Positions 27,760 to 36,527 are shown, numbered from the stretch's first letter. The stretch: 64,000 nucleotides of DNA from Clostridia bacterium (GCA_017531385.1 JAFXLD010000037.1:1-64000); one strand, 5' to 3'. Made by a program: numbers and translations. Notes: generated by a model from the letters alone, not told the origin.

Positions 27760-28433
27760 TTTTCTTCCCCCGTCAGGCTCTCTGCCAGTTTTATTATTTC
27801 TTCACCGTTCATTTTTCCGTAGTAATCGATGCTGAATGTATATTCGGATGTGTTCCACAGAATCAGAATATAATCTTCCTCTGTGTAAAACTCATAAACA
27901 ATACCGTTTGACACCGTTTCGGACTTTTTCAGCCTTTCAACATCAACACTGCGTTTTGTGATTCCGTCACCCTGTGATAAAATGATTGAATCGCCGTTTT
28001 CCTTTTCCCAGACAGTTATAACGGAGTGGTCATTCTCGGTGACACTTATCTGCTCAAAACCGTCGGGAAGAGATGAAAATGTATAAACCGTGTTTATTCC
28101 GTTACCGATAACAATATCACCCGGCTCATCAATGCCGTATTCCAGATCAAAATGTGTATAATAATATTCTTTGAAGAAATTGATTACATTTTCCCGCACA
28201 CTTGCAAAGGAGAAAACTGTCATAACGGAAATAAGGAAGATGACTGCCGCAACAAGCAACACTTTTCTTGTCTTTACAAAACGGCGTTTCTTCGCCTGCC
28301 TCAAAAGGTTTTCCATCTGAGTACAAAACTGTTCAGAGGGTTCCCATAAATCCGTTTCACAAGATTTTTCTATATTCAAATACTCCTCATGTGCCGACGC
28401 CAGAAGCGCCTTTTTCAACATTTCACTTGCCAT
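27756..28433 (-). CDS. Membrane anti-sigma factor with DUF4367-like exported domain
   Basis: 225 residues. Cytosolic N-terminus of ~70 residues, one membrane span at ~76-97 (KVLLVAAVIFLISVMTVFSF), then an extracytoplasmic domain of ~125 residues with SLPDGFEQISVTENDHSVIT, EKENGDSIILSQGDGI and YILILWNTSEYTFSIDYYG, the DUF4367 pattern frequent next to ECF sigma genes. Overlaps the sigma gene by 11 bp. Expected to hold the sigma factor at the membrane until an outside signal arrives. Confidence 0.85.
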   Translation of the reverse strand: MASEMLKKALLASAHEEYLNIEKSCETDLWEPSEQFCTQMENLLRQAKKRRFVKTRKVLLVAAVIFLISVMTVFSFASVRENVINFFKEYYYTHFDLEYGIDEPGDIVIGNGINTVYTFSSLPDGFEQISVTENDHSVITVWEKENGDSIILSQGDGITKRSVDVERLKKSETVSNGIVYEFYTEEDYILILWNTSEYTFSIDYYGKMNGEEIIKLAESLTGEEK

Positions 28434-28980
28434 TTGCAGTCATCACCTCCTCCGAAAGGGCAGAAATCAACATTTTTTTACCTCGCACCAGTTGTTGTTT
28501 GACAGTTGATTCCTTTCTGCCAAGCACCTGAGCGATTTTTTTAACGGGCATATCCATAACATATCTGAGATAAAGCACATCACGGTAGACATCATCCATA
28601 TTTCTGATAACATGGAGCACATCTTCATACTCACATTTATCAATCAGCTCTTCAAATGAACGTTCATCAGCCACATCATACATATCTTCAATGCTCACGA
28701 CACTGTCTGTGTGGCTGTTTTTGCGTGCAATATTCAAAGCCGCATTCTTTGCAGCCTTTATGCAGTAACATCTGCCCTGGTTTTCATCTGCAGAAAGCAA
28801 CACGTCAATGTGCTTTGAAATTCCGAGAAATGCGTTATGTACAGCGTCTTCAGCATCCGAATCGTTATGCAGAACTGATTTTGCCGCAATAAACATCTGA
28901 CGGCGATATGTTACATAATAATATTCAAATGTCCGTTTCCCGTCATCATTGCTGATGGCATTAAGGTAAAATAAAAGCAT
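28423..28980 (-). CDS. ECF-type RNA polymerase sigma factor
   Basis: 185 residues. Region 2 (YYYVTYRRQMFIAAKSVLHN, DSDAEDAVHNAFLGI) and region 4 (DDVYRDVLYLRYVMDMPVKK, IAQVLGRKESTVKQQLVRGK) are intact; region 3 is absent, as in ECF factors. Its promoter region has an ECF-like element (TGTAACC-16-TGTCTA), consistent with autoregulation. It heads an operon with its anti-sigma factor and six secreted dockerin-like proteins, an unusual target set. Confidence 0.92.
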   Translation of the reverse strand: MLLFYLNAISNDDGKRTFEYYYVTYRRQMFIAAKSVLHNDSDAEDAVHNAFLGISKHIDVLLSADENQGRCYCIKAAKNAALNIARKNSHTDSVVSIEDMYDVADERSFEELIDKCEYEDVLHVIRNMDDVYRDVLYLRYVMDMPVKKIAQVLGRKESTVKQQLVRGKKMLISALSEEVMTANGK

Positions 28981-29003
28981 AAATTTTTCCTGCCTTCATA
29001 ATA

Positions 29004-29032
29004 TAGACACATCAGAATCAAAAAAGGTTACA
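29004..29032 (-). promoter_or_regulatory. ECF-type promoter of the sigma/anti-sigma/dockerin operon
   Basis: On the minus strand TGTAACC (29032-29026) with T-run after it, 16-bp spacer and TGTCTA (29009-29004), ~20 bp before the sigma start. The AAC core and TCTA are typical of ECF-recognised promoters; no sigma-A consensus is visible here. Confidence 0.65.
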
Positions 29033-29069
29033 ATAAATTTTAACATTTTTATTTTTTCTTTTCAATATG

Positions 29070-29098
29070 TTGACCGGATAGTCAAAATCTGTTAATAT
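29070..29098 (+). promoter_or_regulatory. Sigma-A promoter of the PHP gene
   Basis: TTGACC (29070-29075), 17-bp spacer, TAATAT (29093-29098), followed by AAGGAAG and ATG 29119. Confidence 0.75.
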
Positions 29099-29118
29099 AC
29101 TCACAAGGAAGTGAAAAA

Positions 29119-29799
29119 ATGCAATATAAATATGAGCTTCATTGTCACACAAAGGAAACAAGTCTTTGCGGACAGGTTCCTGCCGGTGAAATTGTAAAAA
29201 TGTATAAAGAAGCAGGCTACAACGGAATTGTCATCACAGACCACTATTCGCCCATGACATTCAAGCCGTCACGGGTATGGAGACCTCAGACGGATATTGA
29301 TTTTTATTTAAGCGGTTACAAAGAAGCACTGAAATGTGCAGATGAAAATTTTTCTGTTCTTCTCGGAATGGAAATCCGTTATTACGCAACGGCAAACGAC
29401 TATCTTGTTTACGGTGTAACTGAAGAATTCTTAAGAAACAACGGCAATCTTATGAAGCTTTATCCGAAAAAGTTCTACAGTCTTGCAAAAGAAAATAACA
29501 TGTTGGTAGTTCAGGCTCATCCTTTCAGAAAAATGATGATAAGAATAAATCCCGCTTACCTCGACGGCGCTGAAGTCCACAATGGCAAATCAGACGTCGA
29601 AAGCAATTTTAAAGCGGCACAGTGGGCTGATAAAAACAACATGGCAATACGTGTCAGCGGCAGTGATTTCCACAGACCGCATAATCTTGCAACAGGCGGA
29701 ATCATCACAGATGAACCGATAAAAACAAACGATGATCTTTTAAGAATCCTCAGAAGCGGAAAATATGAAATGATCGGTGAAGAATTCAATAATGTATAA
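29119..29799 (+). CDS. PHP-domain metal-dependent phosphoesterase
   Basis: 226 residues. Metal-binding PHP motifs are all present: HCHTKE near residue 7, ITDHYS near 41, QAHPFRK near 136, and SGSDFHRP near 183. Stand-alone PHP proteins of this size include RNase AM-like 3',5'-nucleotide phosphatases and histidinol-phosphatase relatives; which applies is unclear. Divergent from the ECF operon with 138 bp between, own promoter and terminator. Confidence 0.87.
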   Translation: MQYKYELHCHTKETSLCGQVPAGEIVKMYKEAGYNGIVITDHYSPMTFKPSRVWRPQTDIDFYLSGYKEALKCADENFSVLLGMEIRYYATANDYLVYGVTEEFLRNNGNLMKLYPKKFYSLAKENNMLVVQAHPFRKMMIRINPAYLDGAEVHNGKSDVESNFKAAQWADKNNMAIRVSGSDFHRPHNLATGGIITDEPIKTNDDLLRILRSGKYEMIGEEFNNV

Positions 29800-29806
29800 A
29801 CTGGCG

Positions 29807-29833
29807 CAGTCACGAATGTGACTGTGTTTTTTT
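29807..29833 (+). terminator. Terminator of the PHP gene
   Basis: CAGTCAC-gaat-GTGACTG followed by TGTTTTTTT. Confidence 0.85.
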
Positions 29834-29842
29834 GCAAGCACA

Positions 29843-29872
29843 AACGCCGCCGGAAAAATTTCCGACGGCGGA
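29843..29872 (-). terminator. Terminator of the EF-G paralogue gene
   Basis: CGCCG-cc-GGAAA-aa-TTTCC-ga-CGGCG; on the minus strand it is followed by TTTGTG. Confidence 0.7.
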
Positions 29873-29905
29873 TGTGAAAATATTTGTTTGGATGGAAATT
29901 TTTTA

Positions 29906-31951
29906 TTATTCCTCTTCTGCGTTCTTCTGTGCTTCCTCAATAACTTTCTGAGCTACGCTCATGGGAGCTTCTTCGTAACGGCAGAATTCAAAGTCAAAAT
30001 AACCTCTACCGATTGTTACACTGCGGAGAACTGTTGCGAAATCGCCCATTTCAGCCATGGGAACTTCAGCTTCGAGCATCTGCATCTTGGGTTCTTCTGC
30101 AGGTCCCATACCGAGCACACGGCCACGACGCTTTGTGATATCACCCATGATGTCACCGAGATTGTCATCAGGCATAAATGCTTTAAGAGTTCCGATGGGT
30201 TCAAGAATTACGGGCTGAGCATCGGGATTGAGCTTCTTGAATGCGAGTGAAGCTGCAGTCTTGAATGCCATTTCAGAAGAGTCAACAGGATGATATGAAC
30301 CGTCATAAAGAGTTGCTTTGATGCCAACTACGGGATAGCCTGCAACAAGACCTCTCTGAACGCTTTCACGAAGTCCCTTTTCAACTGCAGGGAAGAAGTT
30401 CTTGGGAACTGAGCCGCCGAATACTTCTTCTGCAAATACAAGGTCTTCACCTTCACAGGGTTCAAATCTGATCCATACATCACCGAACTGACCGTGACCG
30501 CCGGACTGTTTCTTATGTCTGCCCTGTACTTCAACCTTTTTCTTGATTGTTTCTCTGTATGCAACCTTTGCGGGAGTGAGATCAACTTCAACGCCGAACT
30601 TAGCTTTAAGCTTTGATACTATAATATCAAGATGCTGTTCGCCGATACCTGCAAGGATCATTTCCTTTGTTTCTTCATTTGTATAGAAATCAATTGTGGG
30701 ATCTTCTGTCATAAGTTTCTTAAGACCTGAAGCAACCTTATCTTCTTCGCCCTTTTTGCGAACTTTGACTGCCATTGAAAGGCAGGGCTTCGGGAAGCTT
30801 ACGCCTTTAAGCTCAACGACTTTCTTTTCTGAGCAGAGTGTATCACCTGTGCGGACGCCTGAAAGCTTTGTTGCAACACCGATGTCACCTGCTGTGATGC
30901 AAGTTGCTTCTTCCTGCTTACCGCCTTTGATTGTAAGGAGCTTACCAACCTTGATTGTTTCGCCTGTTCTGGCATTTACAGCACTACGGTCGGGAGTCAG
31001 CTTACCTGAAACAACCTTGAAGAATGACATCTTACCGACGAATGGGTCAGCAACTGACTTGAAACAGATAGCTGCAAGATGACCGTCGGGATCGCACTTG
31101 AAGTCGCCTTCGCCTGTCTTTGCAGCAGCAGAGGGCGCAAAATTTGCGATTGAATCAAGGATAAGATCAACAGCTTCTGTTGTGTAACCTGAGCAAGCAA
31201 ATATGGGGTAAACCGTACCGTCTGTGATACCTGCAGAAAGACCGTTGTAGATTTCTTCCTGTGTGAATTCTTCACCGCCGAAGAATTTTTCCATAAGCTC
31301 ATCGTCAGTTGTTGCAACTGCTTCGAGAAGCTCATTTCTCATTCTTTCGATCTTTTCACCTTCGGGAACGGGAACTTCCGTCTTCTTGCCGCCGTCATAC
31401 TTGAATGCCTTGCCTGTTGCGAAATCTATGTAACAGTCAACTTTACCGTCAACAATATGAGGAACAACAACGGGACAGCAGGGTGTTCCGTAAACTTCCT
31501 TGAGAGAATCGAATGTCTGGAAGAAATGACCGTTTTCATCGTCACACTTTGAAACTACAAACATGATTGATTTGCCGTGTTTGATAGCAGTCTTATATGC
31601 CTTTTCCGCACCAACGTCAACACCGCCGCCTGACTGGAGAACAATAAGAGCTGTACCTGCTGCACGCATACCTTCAGCAACACCGCCAGCAAAGTCAAAA
31701 GAACCGGGAGTGTCAAGAAGATTGATCTTGGCATCAAGCCATTCAATGGGAGCAACTGCTGTCTGAACAGAAGACTTTCTTCTCTTTTCTTCTGCATCGA
31801 AGTCCATTACTGTATTTCCGTCAAGAACACGGCCGAGTCTGTCTGTTGCACCTGCAAGATAAAGCATTGCTTCTGCAAGAGTTGTCTTACCTCTGCCGCC
31901 ACGGCCTGCTATAACAATGTTACGAATTTTGTCTGAACTGTAAGTTTTCAA
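29906..31951 (-). CDS. Elongation factor G-like translational GTPase (not canonical FusA)
   Basis: 681 residues with all five EF-G domains in order. G1 is AGRGGRGKTT (residues 15-24) in place of the AHIDAGKTT of true EF-G; G3 is LLDTPGSFDF; G4 is SKCD in place of NKxD. The domain IV loop KKQSGGHGQFGDVWIRFEPC is conserved and rich in Gly-His-Gly, and the C-terminus shows GRVLGMGPAEEPKMQMLEAE. This is the EF-G-like subfamily common in Clostridia whose function in elongation or recycling is not established. Single-gene unit with GGAGG ribosome site. Confidence 0.88.
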   Translation of the reverse strand: MKTYSSDKIRNIVIAGRGGRGKTTLAEAMLYLAGATDRLGRVLDGNTVMDFDAEEKRRKSSVQTAVAPIEWLDAKINLLDTPGSFDFAGGVAEGMRAAGTALIVLQSGGGVDVGAEKAYKTAIKHGKSIMFVVSKCDDENGHFFQTFDSLKEVYGTPCCPVVVPHIVDGKVDCYIDFATGKAFKYDGGKKTEVPVPEGEKIERMRNELLEAVATTDDELMEKFFGGEEFTQEEIYNGLSAGITDGTVYPIFACSGYTTEAVDLILDSIANFAPSAAAKTGEGDFKCDPDGHLAAICFKSVADPFVGKMSFFKVVSGKLTPDRSAVNARTGETIKVGKLLTIKGGKQEEATCITAGDIGVATKLSGVRTGDTLCSEKKVVELKGVSFPKPCLSMAVKVRKKGEEDKVASGLKKLMTEDPTIDFYTNEETKEMILAGIGEQHLDIIVSKLKAKFGVEVDLTPAKVAYRETIKKKVEVQGRHKKQSGGHGQFGDVWIRFEPCEGEDLVFAEEVFGGSVPKNFFPAVEKGLRESVQRGLVAGYPVVGIKATLYDGSYHPVDSSEMAFKTAASLAFKKLNPDAQPVILEPIGTLKAFMPDDNLGDIMGDITKRRGRVLGMGPAEEPKMQMLEAEVPMAEMGDFATVLRSVTIGRGYFDFEFCRYEEAPMSVAQKVIEEAQKNAEEE

Positions 31952-32190
31952 TGTATTTGCCTCCTATATGCTTGTTGTCAAAATACACAATTTTTTTGAC
32001 TTCAGCATAGTTTTTTTATTGCAATGAAAGTATTGTAACATACTTCGGCAGAAATTTCAATCACTTTTTTATCTTTTTAACCAAAATTAATCAAAATTGA
32101 TGTAAAAAATTGTTGCTATTTTTTATACAATATGTTTTATTTGCTTTTGTTTTATGTTATAATACATAAAAAAGTAACAGGAGAATAAAT

Positions 32191-32661
32191 ATGGTTAAAA
32201 TTGAAATGGAAAATGGTGGAGTTATTGAGCTTGAACTTTATCCCGAAACAGCACCGATCACAGTCAAGAATTTTGAGAAGCTCGTGTCAGAAGGCTTTTA
32301 TGACGGTCTTATTTTCCACAGAGTTATCAGCGGATTTATGATTCAGGGCGGTGACCCCACAGGCACAGGCTATCACGGTTCAGACGAAAACATCAAAGGG
32401 GAATTCCTTGCTAACGGTGTTATGAACAAGCTTTCACACACACGTGGTGTTATCTCTATGGCCCGTTCACAGCATCCCGATTCAGCATCATCACAGTTCT
32501 TCATCTGCCACGAAGATGCAGTTTTCCTTGACGGAAACTACGCTGCTTTCGGTAAAGTTACCAAAGGTATGGATGTTGTTGATGCTATTGCAGAAGTGGA
32601 CACTGACGGCAGAGATAAGCCTTATGAAGATCAGATTATGAAAAAAGTTACACTTGTATAA
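32191..32661 (+). CDS. Cyclophilin-type peptidyl-prolyl isomerase
   Basis: 156 residues, no signal peptide, so cytoplasmic. Signature FHRVISGFMIQGGDPTGTGY with the catalytic Arg, then SMARSQHPDSASSQFFICH and AAFGKVTKGMDVVDAI. Catalyses cis-trans isomerisation of Xaa-Pro bonds. The TAA stop lies at the left end of repeat element A1, which separates it from the convergent XRE regulator. Confidence 0.95.
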   Translation: MVKIEMENGGVIELELYPETAPITVKNFEKLVSEGFYDGLIFHRVISGFMIQGGDPTGTGYHGSDENIKGEFLANGVMNKLSHTRGVISMARSQHPDSASSQFFICHEDAVFLDGNYAAFGKVTKGMDVVDAIAEVDTDGRDKPYEDQIMKKVTLV

Positions 32662-32849
32662 ACAATAATTTAGCGGAGCTAAATTATTGTTTAGTGAGGA
32701 GTGAGGAATGAGAAGTGAGGAGTTTATGAAGGGGCTTTGCCCCTTACCCCATTTGTATTATATAGAGCGTATCGGAACAAGTGCGTCAGCACTTCCGACA
32801 CTCCTAACTCCTAACTTCTAACTCCTAACTCTTCAATAAATTATTGTTT
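32660..32849. repeat. Family A heptad-repeat element, copy A1
   Basis: Left end is a 33-bp palindrome, AAACAATAATTTAGC-gga-GCTAAATTATTGTTT (32660-32692). Then four 7-bp units AGTGAGG/AGTGAGG/AATGAGA/AGTGAGG (32693-32720), hairpin AAGGGGC-ttt-GCCCCTT (32729-32745), a composite hairpin TCGGAA..AGTGC-gtca-GCACT..CCGA (32772-32798), four 7-bp units ACTCCTA/ACTCCTA/ACTTCTA/ACTCCTA (32800-32827) complementary to the first set, and the closing TAAATTATTGTTT. The element could fold into one long stem. Second copy at 60223-60413. Confidence 0.85.
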
Positions 32850-32881
32850 ACAAAAAGCAGAGAGTACGCAAACTCTCTGCT

Positions 32882-33268
32882 TTACTTTTCCAATATAATA
32901 TTAATTGCTTCATCGAAATTTGATTCACTGTTGTCGGAATTGCGAATGAGAAGAATCAACTTTTTCTCTTTCGGAGAAAGATCTGTTATTTTCAGTTTTA
33001 CCATCTGTTTTATTTCTTCCGTTGCAAACAAGCCATCATCAATTTCCTGACGAACAGAATATTTGGATGAATCCGTTATGCCGTAGAGCAAATCATTCAC
33101 TTCCACATTAAAAAGCTTTGCAAGTTTCTCTGCATCTTTTTCTGATGGTTCAATTTCTCCGAGTTCGATTTTTTTATATCTCGAAAGTGGAATACCTGTT
33201 ACTTCTGAAACCATTTCCGGAGTAAGCTCACAGTATAACCGAAAAATTCTTATAGATTCATGTACCAT
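32882..33268 (-). CDS. XRE-family helix-turn-helix regulator
   Basis: 128 residues. N-terminal HTH: FRLYCELTPEMVSEVTGIPLSRYKKIELGEIEPSEKDAEKLAKLFN is typical of Cro/CI-type proteins. C-terminal ~60 residues (VRQEIDDGLFATEEIKQMVK, LSPKEKKLILLIRNS) are helical and probably dimerise. Single gene; target unknown. It lies upstream of the small secreted protein gene on the opposite side of a shared terminator region. Confidence 0.85.
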   Translation of the reverse strand: MVHESIRIFRLYCELTPEMVSEVTGIPLSRYKKIELGEIEPSEKDAEKLAKLFNVEVNDLLYGITDSSKYSVRQEIDDGLFATEEIKQMVKLKITDLSPKEKKLILLIRNSDNSESNFDEAINIILEK

Positions 33269-33284
33269 ACATTACTCCTAATCA

Positions 33285-33310
33285 AAAAAACCACCCCGAA
33301 AGGTGGTTTT
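33285..33310 (-). terminator. Terminator after the small secreted protein gene
   Basis: ACCACC-ccgaaa-GGTGGT; on the minus strand followed by TTTTTTTG. Confidence 0.85.
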
Positions 33311-33324
33311 CTATATTTTTTAAT

Positions 33325-33681
33325 TTATGCTGCAATTTCTGATGTAACTTCTTCAGGACATTCGGGAATCTCGGGTAAGAAATCATCAGGATTGGGAATC
33401 AAAGTTGCAAAGAATCCAAGGAACTGGTTGTAAATAGCACGAAGTGAAGTGAGAATTGAATCAATAACTTCAAAAAAGAAAGTCGGAATAAAAAGACCGG
33501 GAGAAATTTCAGTCCAGATTATTTCGCCATCTTCATCTGTTTTGTCATCAATAAAATCTTCAGGAGTCTGATGTTCATCATCAACTACTTCTGCTGCAGC
33601 AAAAGATACAACGGGAAGTGCAAATGTTGAAATAAGAAGAACAGAAAGGATAATTGCAATTAACTTTTTAAAATTTTTCAT
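33325..33681 (-). CDS. Small secreted protein with amphipathic, aromatic C-terminal helix
   Basis: 118 residues from ATG 33681 (MKNFKKLIAIILSVLLISTF) after GGAGG; the frame extends further up without ribosome site. Signal peptide ends near VVSFAAA. The mature part is acidic (VVDDEHQTPEDFIDDKTDED), followed by an amphipathic helix FFFEVIDSILTSLRAIYNQF and a Pro/Glu-rich tail. No family recognised. The helix resembles the micropeptides at 55.4-55.8 kb and the C-terminus of the secreted protein at 39.1 kb. Confidence 0.7.
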   Translation of the reverse strand: MKNFKKLIAIILSVLLISTFALPVVSFAAAEVVDDEHQTPEDFIDDKTDEDGEIIWTEISPGLFIPTFFFEVIDSILTSLRAIYNQFLGFFATLIPNPDDFLPEIPECPEEVTSEIAA

Positions 33682-33836
33682 TTCGGTTTCTACCTCCAAT
33701 ATTATTTTACAGTAATTATAATCGAAAACGCAGAATAAATCAATAGTTTTCGGAAATTTTTTCACAATTTATTGATATGCACAAAAAAACGTGATAAAAT
33801 TTAGTAACATAATTAATTAAAGGTGGGATTTTTGTG

Positions 33837-36056
33837 ATGGAAATTACAAATTTTTCTATAATTTTTAATTCAGAAGAAGAAAAAAAGGCTGCAACAATTC
33901 TCTCTGAAGAAACCGAAAAGCGTTTTTCATTCAGACCTGTGCTGAATATGCCTGCAGATTTCACCGTCACATTCAGAACATCCGAATTTGCAAACCGTGA
34001 CTGCTATTCAATTGATATAAACGAAAACGGAATAATAATTTCAGCCGTCGGCATAAGAGGTTTCATGTACGGCATGGGACTTCTGCTGAGAAAAACAGAA
34101 TTCAGAATGGGCAGAATTTTCCTTACAGAAGATATCAGCGGTGAATATTCTCCGTATATGCTCATAAGAGGTCATCAGCTCGGCTGGCGTACTACTGCAA
34201 ACTCTTATGAAGCATGGACAATTGACGAATATATACAATATATAAAAGAGCTTATGTTTTTCGGATGCAATATTTTTGAGCATACGGTTTTTGATGACAT
34301 CCCCGAAAACAGAAACATGCTCATGAAATATTCACAGAAGGATTTTACAAGGGAAATCTGCCAAAAAGCAGAAGAACTGGATATAGATGTTTCCTTCTGG
34401 TATCCGAATGATGAAAAAGAACTCAGCAACAGCATAAAAGACAGAGTTGATTTTTTCAGCAATCTGACAAATGCACAGGTTTATTTCCCTCCCGGAGGTG
34501 ACCCGGGTGAATTTGAAGCAGATGAATTCATAAACAGAACCAAGGAAATTTCCAAAGCGATCAAAAAAATCCATCCTGAATTAAAAGTCTACCCCTCTGC
34601 ACAGTCACCACACGGATTCGGCACATGGGGCGATGTATTCATAAATGAAATGAAAAAACTGCCCGATGAAATTGACGGTGTTATCACAGGACCAAACTGC
34701 GCAATGCCTCTCCATGAGCTGAGAAAACGTCTGCCGATGAAATACCCTATAAGGCTTTACCCCGATATCACACACAATGTAAGATGCGAATATCCCGTGC
34801 ATTTTGACCGTGACGACTGGCATTATTCACTCACATCAACACTCAGCCGTGAAGCAATAAATCCCAGACCTACAGAATACAGAACAATTCACCGCATGAC
34901 AAGGCAGTATATCATCGGCAGTGTTTCATACTCAGAAGGCATAAGCGACGACATAAACAAAATGGTATGGAGCGACATGGATTTCTTCCCGGATGCTGAA
35001 CTTTCGGACACTCTTGCTGATTACGCAAGACTTTTCTTCCCGGGAGCAGATACAAAAAAGGCTGTCAGCGGCATTCTCGGTCTTGAAAAGAACTGGGAAG
35101 GCGATCCTGCCGAGAATCCGCATATAGAAAACACACTTTCATTTTTTGAGAGCATGGCAGAGGAAAATCCCGAACTCCTCGAAAACGCAAGATTTCTCAT
35201 GTGTCTTTTCAGAGCAAAGTGCGATATGCTTGTAAAATCAAGACGTGTCACAGAACTTGAGCTTATAAAAAAGGCTAAAAAAGCAATGCGCAATATGAAG
35301 CTGAGTGACGCTGAAAATATACTTTCCATGCCATTTGACGATAACTATAACAAGCTCCGTGATGAGATTTTCACAATCGGCAGAACGCTGTTTGAGAAAG
35401 TAGGACTTCAGCTTGATGTTGAGAACTACTGTGCAAACGGATGGGAGCGTGGTGCAACTCTTGACACAATAGACAATCCCGTAACGGACAGACTTTATCT
35501 TCTGAACAGACTTGAGTACGCAAAGGGACTCGGTACTGAGGAAAAGCATCGCTTTATCACTTCCCTGCTTGACAGAAACAAGACAAACAGTGATGAATAT
35601 TATTATTCCTTTGCAGAAAACGGATTTACAGAGCTTGGCATACCGCAGGAGCCGTTTTTCTATATGGATTTTCAGGGTGACAGACCGAATGTAAATAACG
35701 GTAGTATTCCGATGTCCATGCTGAAAGTTTTTGACCATTACAGTTTCCGCATGAAAACAGGCGGTCTTACAGGCAAAAATTATGACCTGATACTCAACAT
35801 AAAACCACGATACAGAGATGAAGTCACAGATTTTACAATAAAAATCAACGGCAATATTCTTTATCAGGGCAAGCAGTACGGCGGTGAAAGAGATGAACAG
35901 ATGGAAAAAGAACTCTCTGCACCCGGATTTGAAATGCAGGTCTATCATATTCCCGATGAATTTATCGAAAACGGGTGTATCGAGCTTGAAATAACCGAAC
36001 CGAAAGTGGGTATAATGCTCAGCGAAATTTTCATAAAACAGAACAACACTAAGTAA
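33837..36056 (+). CDS. Large glycoside hydrolase-like protein (GH20-N domain plus TIM barrel)
   Basis: 739 residues from ATG 33837 (an overlapping GTG at 33834 is equally possible), AGGTGG before it, no signal peptide. Residues ~1-95 resemble the GH20/GH67/GH115 N-terminal alpha/beta domain (ENGIIISAVGIRGFMYGMGL). The barrel starts LIRGHQLGWRTTANSYEAWT and has FFGCNIFEHTVFDDIP, DIDVSFWYPNDE and VYPSAQSPHGFGTWGD; candidate acids include Glu in NIFEHT. A helical region and a C-terminal beta domain follow. Family assignment between GH67/GH115-like groups is open. Confidence 0.75.
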   Translation: MEITNFSIIFNSEEEKKAATILSEETEKRFSFRPVLNMPADFTVTFRTSEFANRDCYSIDINENGIIISAVGIRGFMYGMGLLLRKTEFRMGRIFLTEDISGEYSPYMLIRGHQLGWRTTANSYEAWTIDEYIQYIKELMFFGCNIFEHTVFDDIPENRNMLMKYSQKDFTREICQKAEELDIDVSFWYPNDEKELSNSIKDRVDFFSNLTNAQVYFPPGGDPGEFEADEFINRTKEISKAIKKIHPELKVYPSAQSPHGFGTWGDVFINEMKKLPDEIDGVITGPNCAMPLHELRKRLPMKYPIRLYPDITHNVRCEYPVHFDRDDWHYSLTSTLSREAINPRPTEYRTIHRMTRQYIIGSVSYSEGISDDINKMVWSDMDFFPDAELSDTLADYARLFFPGADTKKAVSGILGLEKNWEGDPAENPHIENTLSFFESMAEENPELLENARFLMCLFRAKCDMLVKSRRVTELELIKKAKKAMRNMKLSDAENILSMPFDDNYNKLRDEIFTIGRTLFEKVGLQLDVENYCANGWERGATLDTIDNPVTDRLYLLNRLEYAKGLGTEEKHRFITSLLDRNKTNSDEYYYSFAENGFTELGIPQEPFFYMDFQGDRPNVNNGSIPMSMLKVFDHYSFRMKTGGLTGKNYDLILNIKPRYRDEVTDFTIKINGNILYQGKQYGGERDEQMEKELSAPGFEMQVYHIPDEFIENGCIELEITEPKVGIMLSEIFIKQNNTK

Positions 36057-36064
36057 AAAAAATC

Positions 36065-36099
36065 AAGTCGATGCGTTTCAGCATCGGCTTAATTTTTTT
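36065..36099 (+). terminator. Terminator of the glycoside hydrolase gene
   Basis: AAGTCGATGC-gtttca-GCATCGGCTT followed by AATTTTTTT; the stop of the convergent gene is within the stem. Confidence 0.85.
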
Positions 36100-36518
36100 A
36101 TGCAATCTTCAAATGTACCTTTTATGATTTCGGCAGATTCCGAAAGCATCAGATTCAGAGGATAACCGAAATCCTCTACAATTCTTCCCTTTTCATCCTC
36201 TGTGCCGTACTTGTCCACAAGCGAACGGACATCGTCCATATAAATATAAATTTTCTTGCCTTTTGCAGCAGCGTAACCGACTTCAAAAGCTGTACCTACG
36301 TCCATTTCGCCTCTGAATTCGTTTCCGTTTGCAACAACTGCATCAGCTTCATTTATAAGTGAAACATTACCGAGATATATCTCTTCAGACGAATCACATT
36401 CATTGTCAAGAGGATAAAGTCCTGTATGATCGTATTTTTTGCAGATTTCTTTATATTTTTCTCCGATTTCCTTTGCGTTTTTCTCAAAAACATCAGGTCC
36501 TGCGATATAAATTTTCAT
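36078..36518 (-). CDS. Nucleoside 2-deoxyribosyltransferase
   Basis: 146 residues. IYIAGPDVFEKNAKEIGEKY is the substrate-binding start of the family; the catalytic Glu is within GEMDVGTAFEVGYAAAKGKK. It transfers deoxyribose between bases in nucleoside salvage. ATG 36518 has GGGTGAG just before it, and these bases belong to the left inverted repeat of element B2, so the element supplies the ribosome site. Confidence 0.9.
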   Translation of the reverse strand: MKIYIAGPDVFEKNAKEIGEKYKEICKKYDHTGLYPLDNECDSSEEIYLGNVSLINEADAVVANGNEFRGEMDVGTAFEVGYAAAKGKKIYIYMDDVRSLVDKYGTEDEKGRIVEDFGYPLNLMLSESAEIIKGTFEDCIKKLSRC

Positions 36519-36527
36519 TTTCTCACC

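Noticed and set aside
32693..32827. Heptad arrays considered as a CRISPR remnant
   Set aside because: Unit length is 7 bp without spacers, and the two arrays are mutually complementary.
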